DNA from: Chlamydiota bacterium
GTDB taxonomy: Bacteria > Chlamydiota > Chlamydiia > Chlamydiales > Rhabdochlamydiaceae
Direction of reading: 5' to 3'
Assembly (NCBI GenBank): GCA_013287985.1
Contig: JABDCT010000006.1
Location: forward strand, 1 to 60,313
DNA: 60,313 nt
How positions within the stretch are numbered: the stretch's first letter is position 1; each line of letters opens with the position of its first letter. Made by a program: the position numbers and the translations under genes. Below the pieces are notes generated by a model. That model saw only the letters and a list, made by a program, of their open reading frames with translations. It made no database searches and was not told where the DNA came from. Below are positions 1 through 8,632 of the stretch, one piece after another.

Positions 1-1903
1 TCGGTTTGCTCGAAATAAAGGAGCCGCCCGGCTTGTATTTGCAGCGCTTCGCATACGCGGCGATCCACTCGATCATCACATTATGCATGTTCTCGTCGGG
101 GCCGAGGTAGACGTATTCGGGCTTTTTCCAGTAGTCGACGACATCTTTGGCGCGCAGTTTGCCATCGCTGTCGCAGTTAAGAAGAGTCATGAAGCTGTCG
201 ATATAGGAGCGCTGCGTCTGGTAGAGATATTCGAGCTTCTGCTCGTCCTGAAACTTTTTGATGCGCTCTTCGATCTCAATTGCTGAAAAACCCCCTTTGG
301 TGAGTTCGTCGCGGTAGATCTCCGATTCGGAGCGCATCCGCTCGAAGGGCTCTAAGAAGATCACGCCTTTCGATCCGCCTTCGGGGATGTCTTTATTCTT
401 CTTCTGCTGCGTGTAGGCGAGGTTGTAGCACTCGGAAAAGACGTTGTTGCGCTCATAGAGCATCTGTTCCATGCGCTGGGGCAGTACGGTGCGCAAGCCG
501 CCGCGCGCGAGGTCCTTAAAGCGGATGTGGAAGCCGATGTAGAACAGTCCTTTCATGAAAAAGATCGCGTAGGGCAGGGCGGGAAATTTCTCTTTGCGCT
601 CATAAGGAAGAAAATCGAGATATTTTGGATCGAGCCGGAAGCAAAATGCGGACTTGTTATTGCGGTAGAAGTTGTTCTTCAAGCAGTAGGTGACGAACGA
701 CAGCCCCTGTTTCAGGATGTTTTTGCGGCGCGTGTCGTTGGCTTCATTCCCCGTGTCGAGGGCGTCTACTTTGTCGATGAACTCTTTTGCGGACTTTTCG
801 AATTCTTTCAGGCTATTTTTTTTAGGGCGGAACTTCTCTTCAAAAGCGTTGAGGAGTTTCACCGTTAGCTCGGGATGGCGGCAGAGGCCCTCTTCGACGT
901 TGGTCAGGGTGTACATATTGACATCGGCGTGGACGAGCGTCTGGTGAATAAAATGCGCCATTGTCTTGAGCAGGTTGCCGAGGTTACCGCGGACCCAGCC
1001 CGAGTCGACGAAAGTCTTTTCGATGATCTCTTGTCCCTCGAAATATTTCAGTGTGACGAGTTCCTGCAGAAAGTCTGTGAGATCGGCTTCTTCCCAAGCT
1101 GCTTTGCCTTGTGCGCCGTGTAAACCCAGTGACATGATGAGGATAGAGTCTTTGCTATAGGGGGCTATATAGGTGGCGCTGACTCTTCGCATGGATAGAC
1201 CATGTCTGTGGATCATCTTGGCCATCTTATAGAGGAAGTGGTGCTTGGGCACATTGCGCCAGGCGAAGACGATCTGCATCGAGGGGGTATCGCTCTTTTT
1301 CTTCCAGTCCTTGTTGTAGCGCACTTCATATTGGCAGTTGTCGCGGGTTTGAGCGCGGAAGAACATGTTGAGCGCCATGATCAGGCGGTCTTTGGTCATT
1401 GAGCGCACGAAGCGCGGCCCCATCCCATCTAGCAGGGCTTTGCACTCGCGATCGGTGATCTCGGGATTGCGCGTTTTGACGAGCTCCTTGATCTCTTTGC
1501 TTTCTAGAACCTGCTCTTTTTCTGGAGCTTGGGTAAAATAGATCGTGGCGACGCGGAGCAGCATCGGGACTCCGGGAAAGGGGGGCGGGCTATTCGATAC
1601 GAAGGTGCGGTAGTCCTTGATCCCATAGTTCTGGTAGTGGTTGAGGATGCGCAGGTCGGCGTCATTGCTGTCGAGGCAGAGGACGATCGCCGACTGCTTG
1701 AGGTTGATATGGGCAAAATAGTCTTGGAGGTCGAGTCCCATGAGGCTGTGGGCGATCAGCAGGATATCCTCTTCGGCCATCTCTTGGAAGAAGCTTTTCG
1801 GCATATGTTCCTGGAGCCACAAGTAGCACTCTTCGCATTTTCGGCTCTCTTGGTCGACAGCTTTTCTTATCTGGTCTTTGACTCTAGGACGTTTCTTGGC
1901 CAT
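1..1903 (-). CDS. NAD-specific glutamate dehydrogenase, large type (3' end cut by window)
   Basis: Oxidative deamination of glutamate to 2-oxoglutarate with NAD+, in the cytoplasm. The minus-strand frame is open from ATG at 1903 to the window edge (634 codons, no stop), so the C-terminal part is missing. Visible are RGGLRT (about residue 466), PEGGSKGV (about 508), which holds the likely substrate lysine, LGPDENM (about 598) and PGGSF near the edge. This order is that of the catalytic domain of the large NAD-GDH family; the first 450 residues are the long N-terminal region lacking in the 50-kDa enzymes. It starts MAKKRPRVKDQ, with a weak AGAAGAT ribosome site. It is transcribed divergently from the DUF4143 ATPase and shares a 130-bp spacer with palindromic boxes. 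The family is firm; the number of C-terminal residues missing is unknown. Confidence 0.9.
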   Translation of the reverse strand, partial: MAKKRPRVKDQIRKAVDQESRKCEECYLWLQEHMPKSFFQEMAEEDILLIAHSLMGLDLQDYFAHINLKQSAIVLCLDSNDADLRILNHYQNYGIKDYRTFVSNSPPPFPGVPMLLRVATIYFTQAPEKEQVLESKEIKELVKTRNPEITDRECKALLDGMGPRFVRSMTKDRLIMALNMFFRAQTRDNCQYEVRYNKDWKKKSDTPSMQIVFAWRNVPKHHFLYKMAKMIHRHGLSMRRVSATYIAPYSKDSILIMSLGLHGAQGKAAWEEADLTDFLQELVTLKYFEGQEIIEKTFVDSGWVRGNLGNLLKTMAHFIHQTLVHADVNMYTLTNVEEGLCRHPELTVKLLNAFEEKFRPKKNSLKEFEKSAKEFIDKVDALDTGNEANDTRRKNILKQGLSFVTYCLKNNFYRNNKSAFCFRLDPKYLDFLPYERKEKFPALPYAIFFMKGLFYIGFHIRFKDLARGGLRTVLPQRMEQMLYERNNVFSECYNLAYTQQKKNKDIPEGGSKGVIFLEPFERMRSESEIYRDELTKGGFSAIEIEERIKKFQDEQKLEYLYQTQRSYIDSFMTLLNCDSDGKLRAKDVVDYWKKPEYVYLGPDENMHNVMIEWIAAYAKRCKYKPGGSFISSKP

Positions 1904-1952
1904 ATCTTCTAGATGACAAATAGAGCATATAAATTCAAGGTAAGCCCGAATT

Positions 1953-2032
1953 GTGACAAATCTGTCACTTTTTTCTGGCAAAAAGTGACAAAATTGTCAT
2001 TTTTTGTTAATTTAAAGTGACAAGGATGTCAC
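1953..2032. promoter_or_regulatory. Three spaced TGACA-N6-TGTCA palindromes (operator-like array)
   Basis: Three 16-bp near-palindromes follow each other: GTGACAAATCTGTCAC (1953-1968), GTGACAAAATTGTCAT (1986-2001) and GTGACAAGGATGTCAC (2017-2032). Start-to-start spacing is 33 and 31 bp, close to three helical turns, so all would face the same side of the DNA. The third covers the ribosome-binding region of the downstream ATPase. The pattern suggests a dimeric repressor binding cooperatively, possibly serving both divergent genes; the regulator is not identified. Confidence 0.6.
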
Positions 2033-2034
2033 AA

Positions 2035-3348
2035 ATGAAACGTAAAATGATGGCCCGTCTGGTAGAATGGAAAGACGAAAAGCGACGTAAGCCGCTCTTG
2101 CTTAAGGGCGTTCGTCAAGTAGGAAAAACCCACTTATTGAAGGAATTTGGAAGACTACACTTTCCTAAATGCCACTATTTTAATTTTGAAAAGGAGCCAG
2201 ATCTAGCCAAAATTTTCGAGGCAGACCTTGACCCTCAAAGAATATTAAACGATCTGAGCTTCTATCGCGATCGTCCTATCCAAATTGGTGCAGACCTTGT
2301 GATTTTTGATGAAATTCAAGAGGTTCCCAAAGCGTTGACTAGTTTGAAATACTTCCAAGAGGAGTGTTCCAAGCTTCATTTGTGCGCTGCAGGCTCTCTT
2401 TTAGGGCTCCATTTGAATGATGGCTCATTTCCCGTAGGAAAGGTGACTTTCGAGGTTCTAAGGCCTATGTCGTTTGAGGAATTCTTGATGGCGCTTGAGG
2501 ATAAGGGGCTCCCTTTTCTGCAAAAATTAAGCAAAATTCCGCCTCTCGTCCATGAACATCTGTGGGAGCAGCTCAAACGCTATTTTGTCGTAGGAGGCCT
2601 GCCCGAAGTCGTGGCAATTTACTGCGAAAATAAAGACAACCTCTTTGAAGCTTGTGCTAAAGTCAGAAAAAAACAAGACGATCTGCTCAATTCCTACTAT
2701 GCAGATATCGCCAAGCATTCGGGCAAGGTCAATGCTATGCATATTGACCGTGTTTTTCGAGCCGTGCCCGCTCAGCTTTCTCAAGTTCAGGATGGCTCAA
2801 TTGGACGATTTAAATTCAGAGGGGTCGTTCCGGGCATTACGCACTATGACCGTATAGCAAGTGCCATTGATTGGCTTGAGGCCGCTGGAATGGTCCTCAA
2901 GGTGCATATTGTGAATACGGGACACCTGCCTTTTAAAGGCTACTCAAAGGAAAACCTTTTTAAGCTCATGCTATTTGATGTGGGAATTCTTGGTAATATG
3001 AGTGGGCTGCCGCCTAAGGTAATCCTTGAGTATGAATATGGAAGCTACAAGGGATATTTTGCTGAGAATTTTGTTGCTCAGGAGTTGATTTGTCACGGAA
3101 GAGATAGTCTTTTCAGTTGGCATGAACAGAATTCAGAGCTGGAGTTTCTATTGGAAGAGAATGGTCGGGTGATTCCTGTCGAAGTCAAGGCTGGATCTAT
3201 TACAAAAGCGAAAAGTTTAAGGGTATTTACTGAAAAGTATCGCCCACCCTACCAAGTCATTTTTAGTGGACGTCCATTTTCTATTGAGTCTGGAGCCACC
3301 CATCACTATCCCTTATATTTGGCGGGTCGTTTTCCCCATTCGCAATAA
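2035..3348 (+). CDS. DUF4143-type AAA ATPase
   Basis: Predicted cytoplasmic ATPase of the widespread AAA_14/DUF4143 group. The N-terminal half has Walker A GVRQVGKT (near residue 25) and Walker B LVIFDEIQE (near 90). The C-terminal DUF4143 part ends with ELEFLLEENG..IPVEVKAG, a pattern like the E-x-K core of PD-(D/E)XK folds. In-frame starts exist at GTG 2017, ATG 2026 and ATG 2035. I chose 2035 because AAGG lies 9 nt upstream, whereas the GTG is part of a palindrome. Length 437 aa, normal for the family. It is more A+T-rich than its neighbours and sits alone behind an operator-like array, which suggests an acquired gene. Its 3' end overlaps the convergent metal ATPase by 36 bp. Cellular role unknown. 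Confidence 0.85.
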   Translation: MKRKMMARLVEWKDEKRRKPLLLKGVRQVGKTHLLKEFGRLHFPKCHYFNFEKEPDLAKIFEADLDPQRILNDLSFYRDRPIQIGADLVIFDEIQEVPKALTSLKYFQEECSKLHLCAAGSLLGLHLNDGSFPVGKVTFEVLRPMSFEEFLMALEDKGLPFLQKLSKIPPLVHEHLWEQLKRYFVVGGLPEVVAIYCENKDNLFEACAKVRKKQDDLLNSYYADIAKHSGKVNAMHIDRVFRAVPAQLSQVQDGSIGRFKFRGVVPGITHYDRIASAIDWLEAAGMVLKVHIVNTGHLPFKGYSKENLFKLMLFDVGILGNMSGLPPKVILEYEYGSYKGYFAENFVAQELICHGRDSLFSWHEQNSELEFLLEENGRVIPVEVKAGSITKAKSLRVFTEKYRPPYQVIFSGRPFSIESGATHHYPLYLAGRFPHSQ

Positions 3349-5301
3349 CCGCAAACTACTGAGGCCCACTAGCACCGTGCCGCCTTCGTGGAGGAGGACC
3401 GCGGCCCAGAGGGGCACGAGGCCGAGGAGCGCAGGGGTGGTCGCAAAGAGGATCACGCCGAGGGCGAGGGTGAGGTTCTCGCGCAGGATGCGCATCGTCT
3501 TTTTGGCATGCGAAAGGAGCCAGGGAAGGGAGCTGAGGTCGTCGTGGAGGAAAACCACGTCTGAGGCGTCGACCGCCGTCGCACTGCCGATCTTGCCCAT
3601 CGAGATCCCTACGCTAGCGCGGGCGAGGGCCGGTGCATCATTGACGCCATCGCCCACCATGATGAGGCCGCGCTCTTCTGCAAGCTCCGAGACTTTATTC
3701 AACTTATCTTCCGGACGCAGGTTGGAGTAGATTTTTTCGATGCCAAGCGCTGAGCCTACGCGCTGGGCGTGCAGGCTGTGATCTCCCGTGAGGAGGACGA
3801 TGTCGTAGTGCTGGCTTATGAGCGCGGAGATGAGCGGCGCGCTTTCTGGACGTATTTCATCTTCAAAAGTGAAAAGGAAGAGCACATCATCGATGAGGAG
3901 TATTGCGCTGAGCTGATCTTTGTAGGTAGCCTCAGCACGCCAAGCGGTGAAGGATTTGAGGAGGTGAGGAGGGAGCTTTTCTTCGATATAGTCGGGGTGG
4001 CCGATGAAGGCGCTCATTTTTTGGCCGTCGATGAGAGCAGTGCCTTGCAGTCCGAAGCCGGGAACCGCTTTGAAGTCTTCGATGGGGCACAAGGGGGCTT
4101 TTTGGGCTTGGGCAAAACGGACGATCGCATCACCGATCGGATGGACGGCTTGTCTTTCAAGACTGGCGGCAATGCTGAGTGCATGAGCAGGGGAGTAGGT
4201 CGTCTTGAAGAGAGGCGCGACTTGTGAGCAGGTGAGGGTGCCGGTTGTGAGTGTACCTGTCTTGTCGAGCGCAACGATCGAACAGCCGGCGATCGCATCG
4301 AGGATGCTGCCGCCTTTGAGGAGGATGCCGCGCTTGGCGCAGCTCGAGAGCGCGCTGAGGTAGGCGGTAGGCGTTGCGATAATGAGCGCGCATGGAGAGG
4401 CAGCGATGAGGAAGGCGAGAGCGCGGTAGACGCCGCCTTCTTTGCCGAGATAGGGGATCGAGAGCAGGGTGGGGAGAATAAAGGCAAATGCAAGAGCAAG
4501 GAGGATGATTATCGGTGCATACCACTTGCCAAAACGGTCGAGGAAGCGCTCGACCTTAGGCTTTGCGCTTTGTGCCTGGGTGATGAGGTGGACGATGCGG
4601 TTTAGGGTCGAGTCGCTGCTGATCCGCGTGACTTTGATGGTGAGGGCTCCCTGCATATTACGTGCACCTGCAGGCACCTCATCGCCGGGGTGTTTCGGTT
4701 GAGGCTGGCTTTCTCCGGTCAGGTGGACGAGGTTGAGCTCTGAGCTGCCTGAAACGACGGTGCCGTCGAGAGGGACCAGCTCGCCCGCTTGGACGAGGAT
4801 CAGTTCGCCGATCGCGATATCGCTCGTTGCGCGCTCGTGGATGAGGCCGTCTGCGACGACAAGCGCGGTTTTAGGGGTCATGCGCTGCAGGCTGAGCACG
4901 GCGCTTTTTGTCTTCAGCATGACCATATTTTCCATGGAGGCGGAGAGTTCAAAGAGCACGAGCAGGAGTGCTCCCTCTAAAGCGCTGCCGATGAGGACGG
5001 AGAGGAGTGCGGCAAGTGTCATGAGGACGTCGATATTGATCTCCAGGTTGCGGACGTCTTCGATCGCATCGATCAGGGCGGGGGTGCCGACGAGGAAGTA
5101 GACAGCGATGAGCAGAAGGTTGCTGGCCGCGCTATTGACAAAGGAGAGGGCGAAGGCACAGGCAAGAAGCAGAGCCGAGAGCAGAGCGCTTTTGAGGGCG
5201 AGGTTTTTCCCCCAGCGGCGCCCTTGTTGAGTAAAAAAGGGGCTGATGCTCTCTTCTCTTCCGGAGGCGAAGAACTCATCAAAGACGTAAGGGGTCTTCA
5301 T
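3313..5301 (-). CDS. P1B-4-type heavy-metal-transporting ATPase (CT727 position)
   Basis: Inner-membrane P-type ATPase exporting a transition metal. Visible are TGES (195-198), the phosphorylation motif DKTGT (D346), GDGVNDAP near 570, and metal-site motifs SPC (302-304) and HEGGT (from about 638). SPC with HEGGT is the signature of the P1B-4 subgroup (CoaT/CtpD/PfeT; Co2+, Fe2+), whereas Zn/Cd pumps of the ZntA type carry CPC. There is no N-terminal metal-binding HMA domain, which also fits P1B-4. The chlamydial orthologue is usually labelled zntA. It overlaps the upstream VIT1-like gene by 4 bp, so the two are probably translated together. The 662-aa length is normal. Substrate is inferred; iron or cobalt seems likelier than zinc. 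Confidence 0.92.
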   Translation of the reverse strand: MKTPYVFDEFFASGREESISPFFTQQGRRWGKNLALKSALLSALLLACAFALSFVNSAASNLLLIAVYFLVGTPALIDAIEDVRNLEINIDVLMTLAALLSVLIGSALEGALLLVLFELSASMENMVMLKTKSAVLSLQRMTPKTALVVADGLIHERATSDIAIGELILVQAGELVPLDGTVVSGSSELNLVHLTGESQPQPKHPGDEVPAGARNMQGALTIKVTRISSDSTLNRIVHLITQAQSAKPKVERFLDRFGKWYAPIIILLALAFAFILPTLLSIPYLGKEGGVYRALAFLIAASPCALIIATPTAYLSALSSCAKRGILLKGGSILDAIAGCSIVALDKTGTLTTGTLTCSQVAPLFKTTYSPAHALSIAASLERQAVHPIGDAIVRFAQAQKAPLCPIEDFKAVPGFGLQGTALIDGQKMSAFIGHPDYIEEKLPPHLLKSFTAWRAEATYKDQLSAILLIDDVLFLFTFEDEIRPESAPLISALISQHYDIVLLTGDHSLHAQRVGSALGIEKIYSNLRPEDKLNKVSELAEERGLIMVGDGVNDAPALARASVGISMGKIGSATAVDASDVVFLHDDLSSLPWLLSHAKKTMRILRENLTLALGVILFATTPALLGLVPLWAAVLLHEGGTVLVGLSSLRLLRMGKTTRQI

Positions 5302-6017
5302 AGTAAAAAGTAAACGCTGGCGGTGGCAAAAAGCGCAAGGGCTAAATGCCAGATGAGGGCATTCAGGGAGCGGCGTTTATCCCAGCGAGCGGTAAAAAGA
5401 GCCGAACCCGCGATCAGTAGCAGGGCAACGAGCGGAACACCGGCCGCCGGCCAGAGCTTTGCTCCAAGGAATAGAAGGAGGGCAGCGACGACGCCGCCGA
5501 GGGCTGTGGAGAAAGCGAGCTTTAAGGGGTGCGGCTCGCGCTCAAGAGAGAGGCCGAGCTCCTCTTCGAGCATGACCTTGAGGAGGCGATTGTCATCCGC
5601 CATGAGCACATCGACGACCTCTTCGAGAAGTTTCCCGCTGAATCCCTTGGCGGCGTAGAGTTCACTCAGCTCTTCGCGTTCTTGGGCGCGATGGTGTTCG
5701 ATCTCCCAGCGCTCTTCTTCGATGAGGCGGTGCAGCCTTTCCATTTTTGCCCACGCGCGTAGCGCCGTCGAACCGGCCATCCAGATCAGGAATCCGAGCG
5801 CGAAAAGGGCGAGGGCTTTTTCACTCAGACCCATTAGCCAGAGAAGCAGGAGGGCGAGGGCCATATAGCTACATGCGCTCAAGGATTCGTTCAGGTGGCT
5901 AGGCAGGTCTTCGCCATGGATTTCTCCACTGGCAGTGGCGCCTTTTCGACGCGCATCTCTGAGATGTTCAGTGACGCTTTTGCCTTGGAAGTGCTCGGGC
6001 GGAGTCTGATGGGTCAT
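5298..6017 (-). CDS. VIT1/CCC1-like membrane protein (CT728 position)
   Basis: A 239-aa integral membrane protein. Two hydrophobic helices lie near residues 50-90, a cytoplasmic helical stretch follows (about 95-155), then three more helices to the C terminus. The middle stretch, with EREELSELYAAKGFS and MLEEELGL, resembles the membrane-proximal metal-binding helices of the VIT1/CCC1 iron/manganese transporters. Transport activity is inferred. It sits between an aminopeptidase and the P1B-4 ATPase with 4-bp overlaps on both sides, so the three are one transcription unit. The pairing with a P1B-4 pump supports a shared task in iron or manganese handling. Confidence 0.65.
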   Translation of the reverse strand: MTHQTPPEHFQGKSVTEHLRDARRKGATASGEIHGEDLPSHLNESLSACSYMALALLLLWLMGLSEKALALFALGFLIWMAGSTALRAWAKMERLHRLIEEERWEIEHHRAQEREELSELYAAKGFSGKLLEEVVDVLMADDNRLLKVMLEEELGLSLEREPHPLKLAFSTALGGVVAALLLFLGAKLWPAAGVPLVALLLIAGSALFTARWDKRRSLNALIWHLALALFATASVYFLL

Positions 6018-7291
6018 TCTCCCTCCTCCAAAAAGTGGGTAAGCAGAGTAGCGAGGTCGAGATGGTCTTGGCAGGAGATGAGCTCGCGCGTGGCGTGCAT
6101 AGCGAGCTGGGCGGAGCCGATGTCAACTGTTTCGATACCGGTTGCCCCTGCAAAGACCGGACCGATAGTCGATCCCGACGGAATGTCCGATCTGCTCACA
6201 TACTGCTGGTAGGGGATGTTTTGCTGCTGGCAGAGATGGATGACTTGAGCGGTACCTGCAGCGCTCGATGCGTAGCGCTGGCCGGCGTGTGATTTGATCA
6301 CGACGCCTTTGCCAAGGAGCGGGAGGTGCTGCGGGTCATATTTCTTTTCGTAGTTGGGATTGAGCGCGTGGGCGACATCGACAGAGAGGCAGAGGGAGCG
6401 ATTCTTGACGATCGCCTTTTCTTCAGGATCAAGCGAGTAGAAGTGGCTAATGCGGTCAAAAATGTCGCTGAAGAAGGGTGACTCGGCACCGACTGCTGTC
6501 TGGGAGCCGATCTCTTCGTGATCCCAAAAGAGACCCATCTGGAGTGTGTGTTCACTTGCCTCGGAGAGATTTCCAAGCGCAGTCACTCCCGCATGCACAC
6601 TGGCGAGGTTGTCGAGGCGATAGGAGGCGATCATCTCGCTGCTGTTGCCGATGAAGCGCGGCTCTTCGAGCGGCACGAGGAAGAGGTCGAAAGAGAGCAG
6701 CGTATGGAAAGAGAAGTGGCAGTGGAGCATCGATTCGATGAGCTTCTGATTCTCATTTTGCTTCAGCGTCGCAAGCGGGATCATATGGTCCTGCTTGTTG
6801 AGCAGGAGGCCTTTTTCGCCGCTTTCGCGATCGAGGTGTGGGGCCAAAAAAGGAATAAAAAGAGGAGTGTCGTCGATGAAGATGAGATGCTCTTCGATCT
6901 GTTGCTTGGCATTCAGCACAAACACGCGGCCGGCAATGCCTAAATCGCGGCTCAGCCAAGAAGGAAGAATGGGGCCGCCATACACTTCGACGCCGAGAAG
7001 CGTCATATTCTCTTTGTGGATTTCAGGCTGCGGCTTGATCTTCAGGGCGGGGCTGTCAGTGTGCGCACCAATGAGCAGCGCTTTTTGCAGCGCGCTTTTT
7101 GGCAGGGCAAAGGCAGCAATGGAGCCGCCATGAGCGACGAAATACTTTTTGCCTCGTTTGAGTTCCCATTTCTCATCCACCTCAAGAGGGATGTAGTCGC
7201 AAAGAGCCAATCTGCTGCCGATCTCGCGCACTGCGTGCCAAGATGTGGGTGCGCTTCCAAGAAACGCATGAAAATCTTCTAGAATATGCAT
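6014..7291 (-). CDS. M18 family aspartyl aminopeptidase
   Basis: Cytoplasmic dinuclear-zinc aminopeptidase removing N-terminal acidic residues from peptides. Family motifs in order are GAHTDSPALK (His-x-Asp zinc ligand region, about residue 94), DHEEIGSQT with the catalytic and zinc-binding glutamates (about 258), DVAHALNP (about 303), and the C-terminal His in AMHATRE. Length 425 aa matches the family. It starts 5 nt after the serS stop and overlaps the VIT1-like gene by 4 bp. In C. trachomatis, as I recall, serS is directly next to the VIT1-like gene, so the peptidase is an extra gene in that block. A peptide-scavenging role is inferred. Confidence 0.93.
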   Translation of the reverse strand: MHILEDFHAFLGSAPTSWHAVREIGSRLALCDYIPLEVDEKWELKRGKKYFVAHGGSIAAFALPKSALQKALLIGAHTDSPALKIKPQPEIHKENMTLLGVEVYGGPILPSWLSRDLGIAGRVFVLNAKQQIEEHLIFIDDTPLFIPFLAPHLDRESGEKGLLLNKQDHMIPLATLKQNENQKLIESMLHCHFSFHTLLSFDLFLVPLEEPRFIGNSSEMIASYRLDNLASVHAGVTALGNLSEASEHTLQMGLFWDHEEIGSQTAVGAESPFFSDIFDRISHFYSLDPEEKAIVKNRSLCLSVDVAHALNPNYEKKYDPQHLPLLGKGVVIKSHAGQRYASSAAGTAQVIHLCQQQNIPYQQYVSRSDIPSGSTIGPVFAGATGIETVDIGSAQLAMHATRELISCQDHLDLATLLTHFLEEGE

Positions 7292-7296
7292 AATTT

Positions 7297-8577
7297 TTAG
7301 CTTACTAAAGAAATCTCTTTCATGCCATTCAAGTATTTGTGCAGAACGAGCGGGATCTCCACCGTCCCATCGGCGCGCTGATTGTTTTCCAATAGAGCCA
7401 CCATGAGGCGCGATGTCGCAAGACCCGAGCCGTTCAGTGTGTGCACAAATTCAGGCTTTTCCTCTTTGATTTTGTAGCGCGTATTCGAACGGCGCGCTTG
7501 GAAATCGGTGCAGTTAGAGATCGAAGAGACCTCATAATATCGATCTTGTCCCGGCAGCCACACCTCGAGATCGATCGTCTTGGCTGCAGCAAATGATGTA
7601 TCTCCGGTAACGAGTAAACAGGAGCGGAAGTGGAGGCCGAGTCCTTTGAGCACGCCTTCAGCGCTTGCGACCATCTCCTCGAACATCTTTTCGCTCTCAT
7701 CCGGCCGTGTGAAGGCGAACATCTCCACCTTGTTGAACTGGTGCATGCGGATGAGGCCGCGCTCTTGCGCGCCCAGCGCACCCGCCTCGCGGCGGAAGCA
7801 GGGGGTGTAGGCGACATATTTCAGGGGTAATTCCTCAGCGCGCAGGATCTCATCGTTGTGGAGACCCATCAGCGCCATTTCAGCGGTCGGGATCAGGTAG
7901 AGATGGTAGTCTTCGTCGCGGATCTTAAAGAGCTGCTGTTCGAATTTAGGCAAGTTACTCGCACCGAAAGCGATTTCTGGCCGGACAAGCAGCGGCGGCA
8001 TCCACTGCATGAAGCCATTTTCCAGATGGAAGTCGATCATGTAGTTGATCAGCGCCCATTCGAGCCGTGCGCCGACATCGCGGTATGCGGGCCAGTGGCT
8101 TCCTGAGACTTTCGCTGCGCGTTTGAAGTCGAAGAGCTTTAGCTTCTCATTCAGTTCGACGTGATTCTTGTGAGGAAAACCAAAAGTGGGCTTGCTGCCA
8201 TGCGTTCTTATGACGACATTATCTGCCTTATCCTCGGATACCTTGACATCATCCATGGGGATATTAGGAAGCTCAGCCAACCCGAGGTGAAGCGCCTCCT
8301 CTTTTTCGCGCAGTAGCTGATCGAGCCCGGTAATTTCATCGCCCAGGCCACTGACCTGTTGCATCAATTCGTCGACCTTTTGCCCGGCGCGTTTTTTCTC
8401 ACCGATCTCTTTGGAGAGGCTATTGCGCTTATTCTTCAACTCCTCGACATTCACTTTGAGTTTGCGGATCTCCTCATCGACTTCGAGAAGGGGAGAGAGA
8501 GCGCTTTTAGGTTCTTTAGATTTGAGTTTGGCTTCAATGGCGCGCGCATCTTTGCGCAATAGCTTTATGTCGAGCAT
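7297..8577 (-). CDS. serS: Seryl-tRNA synthetase
   Basis: Charges tRNA-Ser in the cytoplasm (class II synthetase). The N-terminal arm (residues about 1-105) is the expected long antiparallel coiled coil. Class II motifs follow: motif 2 around YTPCFRREAGALG, and motif 3 near the C terminus around NGSGLATSRLMVALLEN. Length 426 aa is standard. Start ATG at 8577. It is the first gene of the minus-strand unit serS-M18 peptidase-VIT1-like-P1B-4 ATPase, with gaps or overlaps of 5 bp or less. Upstream lies a 279-bp spacer filled by a palindromic element and the terminator of the next gene. Confidence 0.97.
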   Translation of the reverse strand: MLDIKLLRKDARAIEAKLKSKEPKSALSPLLEVDEEIRKLKVNVEELKNKRNSLSKEIGEKKRAGQKVDELMQQVSGLGDEITGLDQLLREKEEALHLGLAELPNIPMDDVKVSEDKADNVVIRTHGSKPTFGFPHKNHVELNEKLKLFDFKRAAKVSGSHWPAYRDVGARLEWALINYMIDFHLENGFMQWMPPLLVRPEIAFGASNLPKFEQQLFKIRDEDYHLYLIPTAEMALMGLHNDEILRAEELPLKYVAYTPCFRREAGALGAQERGLIRMHQFNKVEMFAFTRPDESEKMFEEMVASAEGVLKGLGLHFRSCLLVTGDTSFAAAKTIDLEVWLPGQDRYYEVSSISNCTDFQARRSNTRYKIKEEKPEFVHTLNGSGLATSRLMVALLENNQRADGTVEIPLVLHKYLNGMKEISLVS

Positions 8578-8632
8578 GGGTAGATCCTAGTTAAACAGGG
8601 TAATTTTAATCGCGATCCCGCAGGATGTCAAT

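Noticed and set aside
83-1402. Several plus-strand ORFs of 60-130 codons
   Set aside because: They are shadows of the minus-strand glutamate dehydrogenase, whose frame is continuously open and carries family motifs.
4157-4525. Overlapping Arg/Pro-rich minus-strand ORFs inside the metal ATPase
   Set aside because: They are alternative frames of a G+C-rich gene, lacking ribosome sites and family features.
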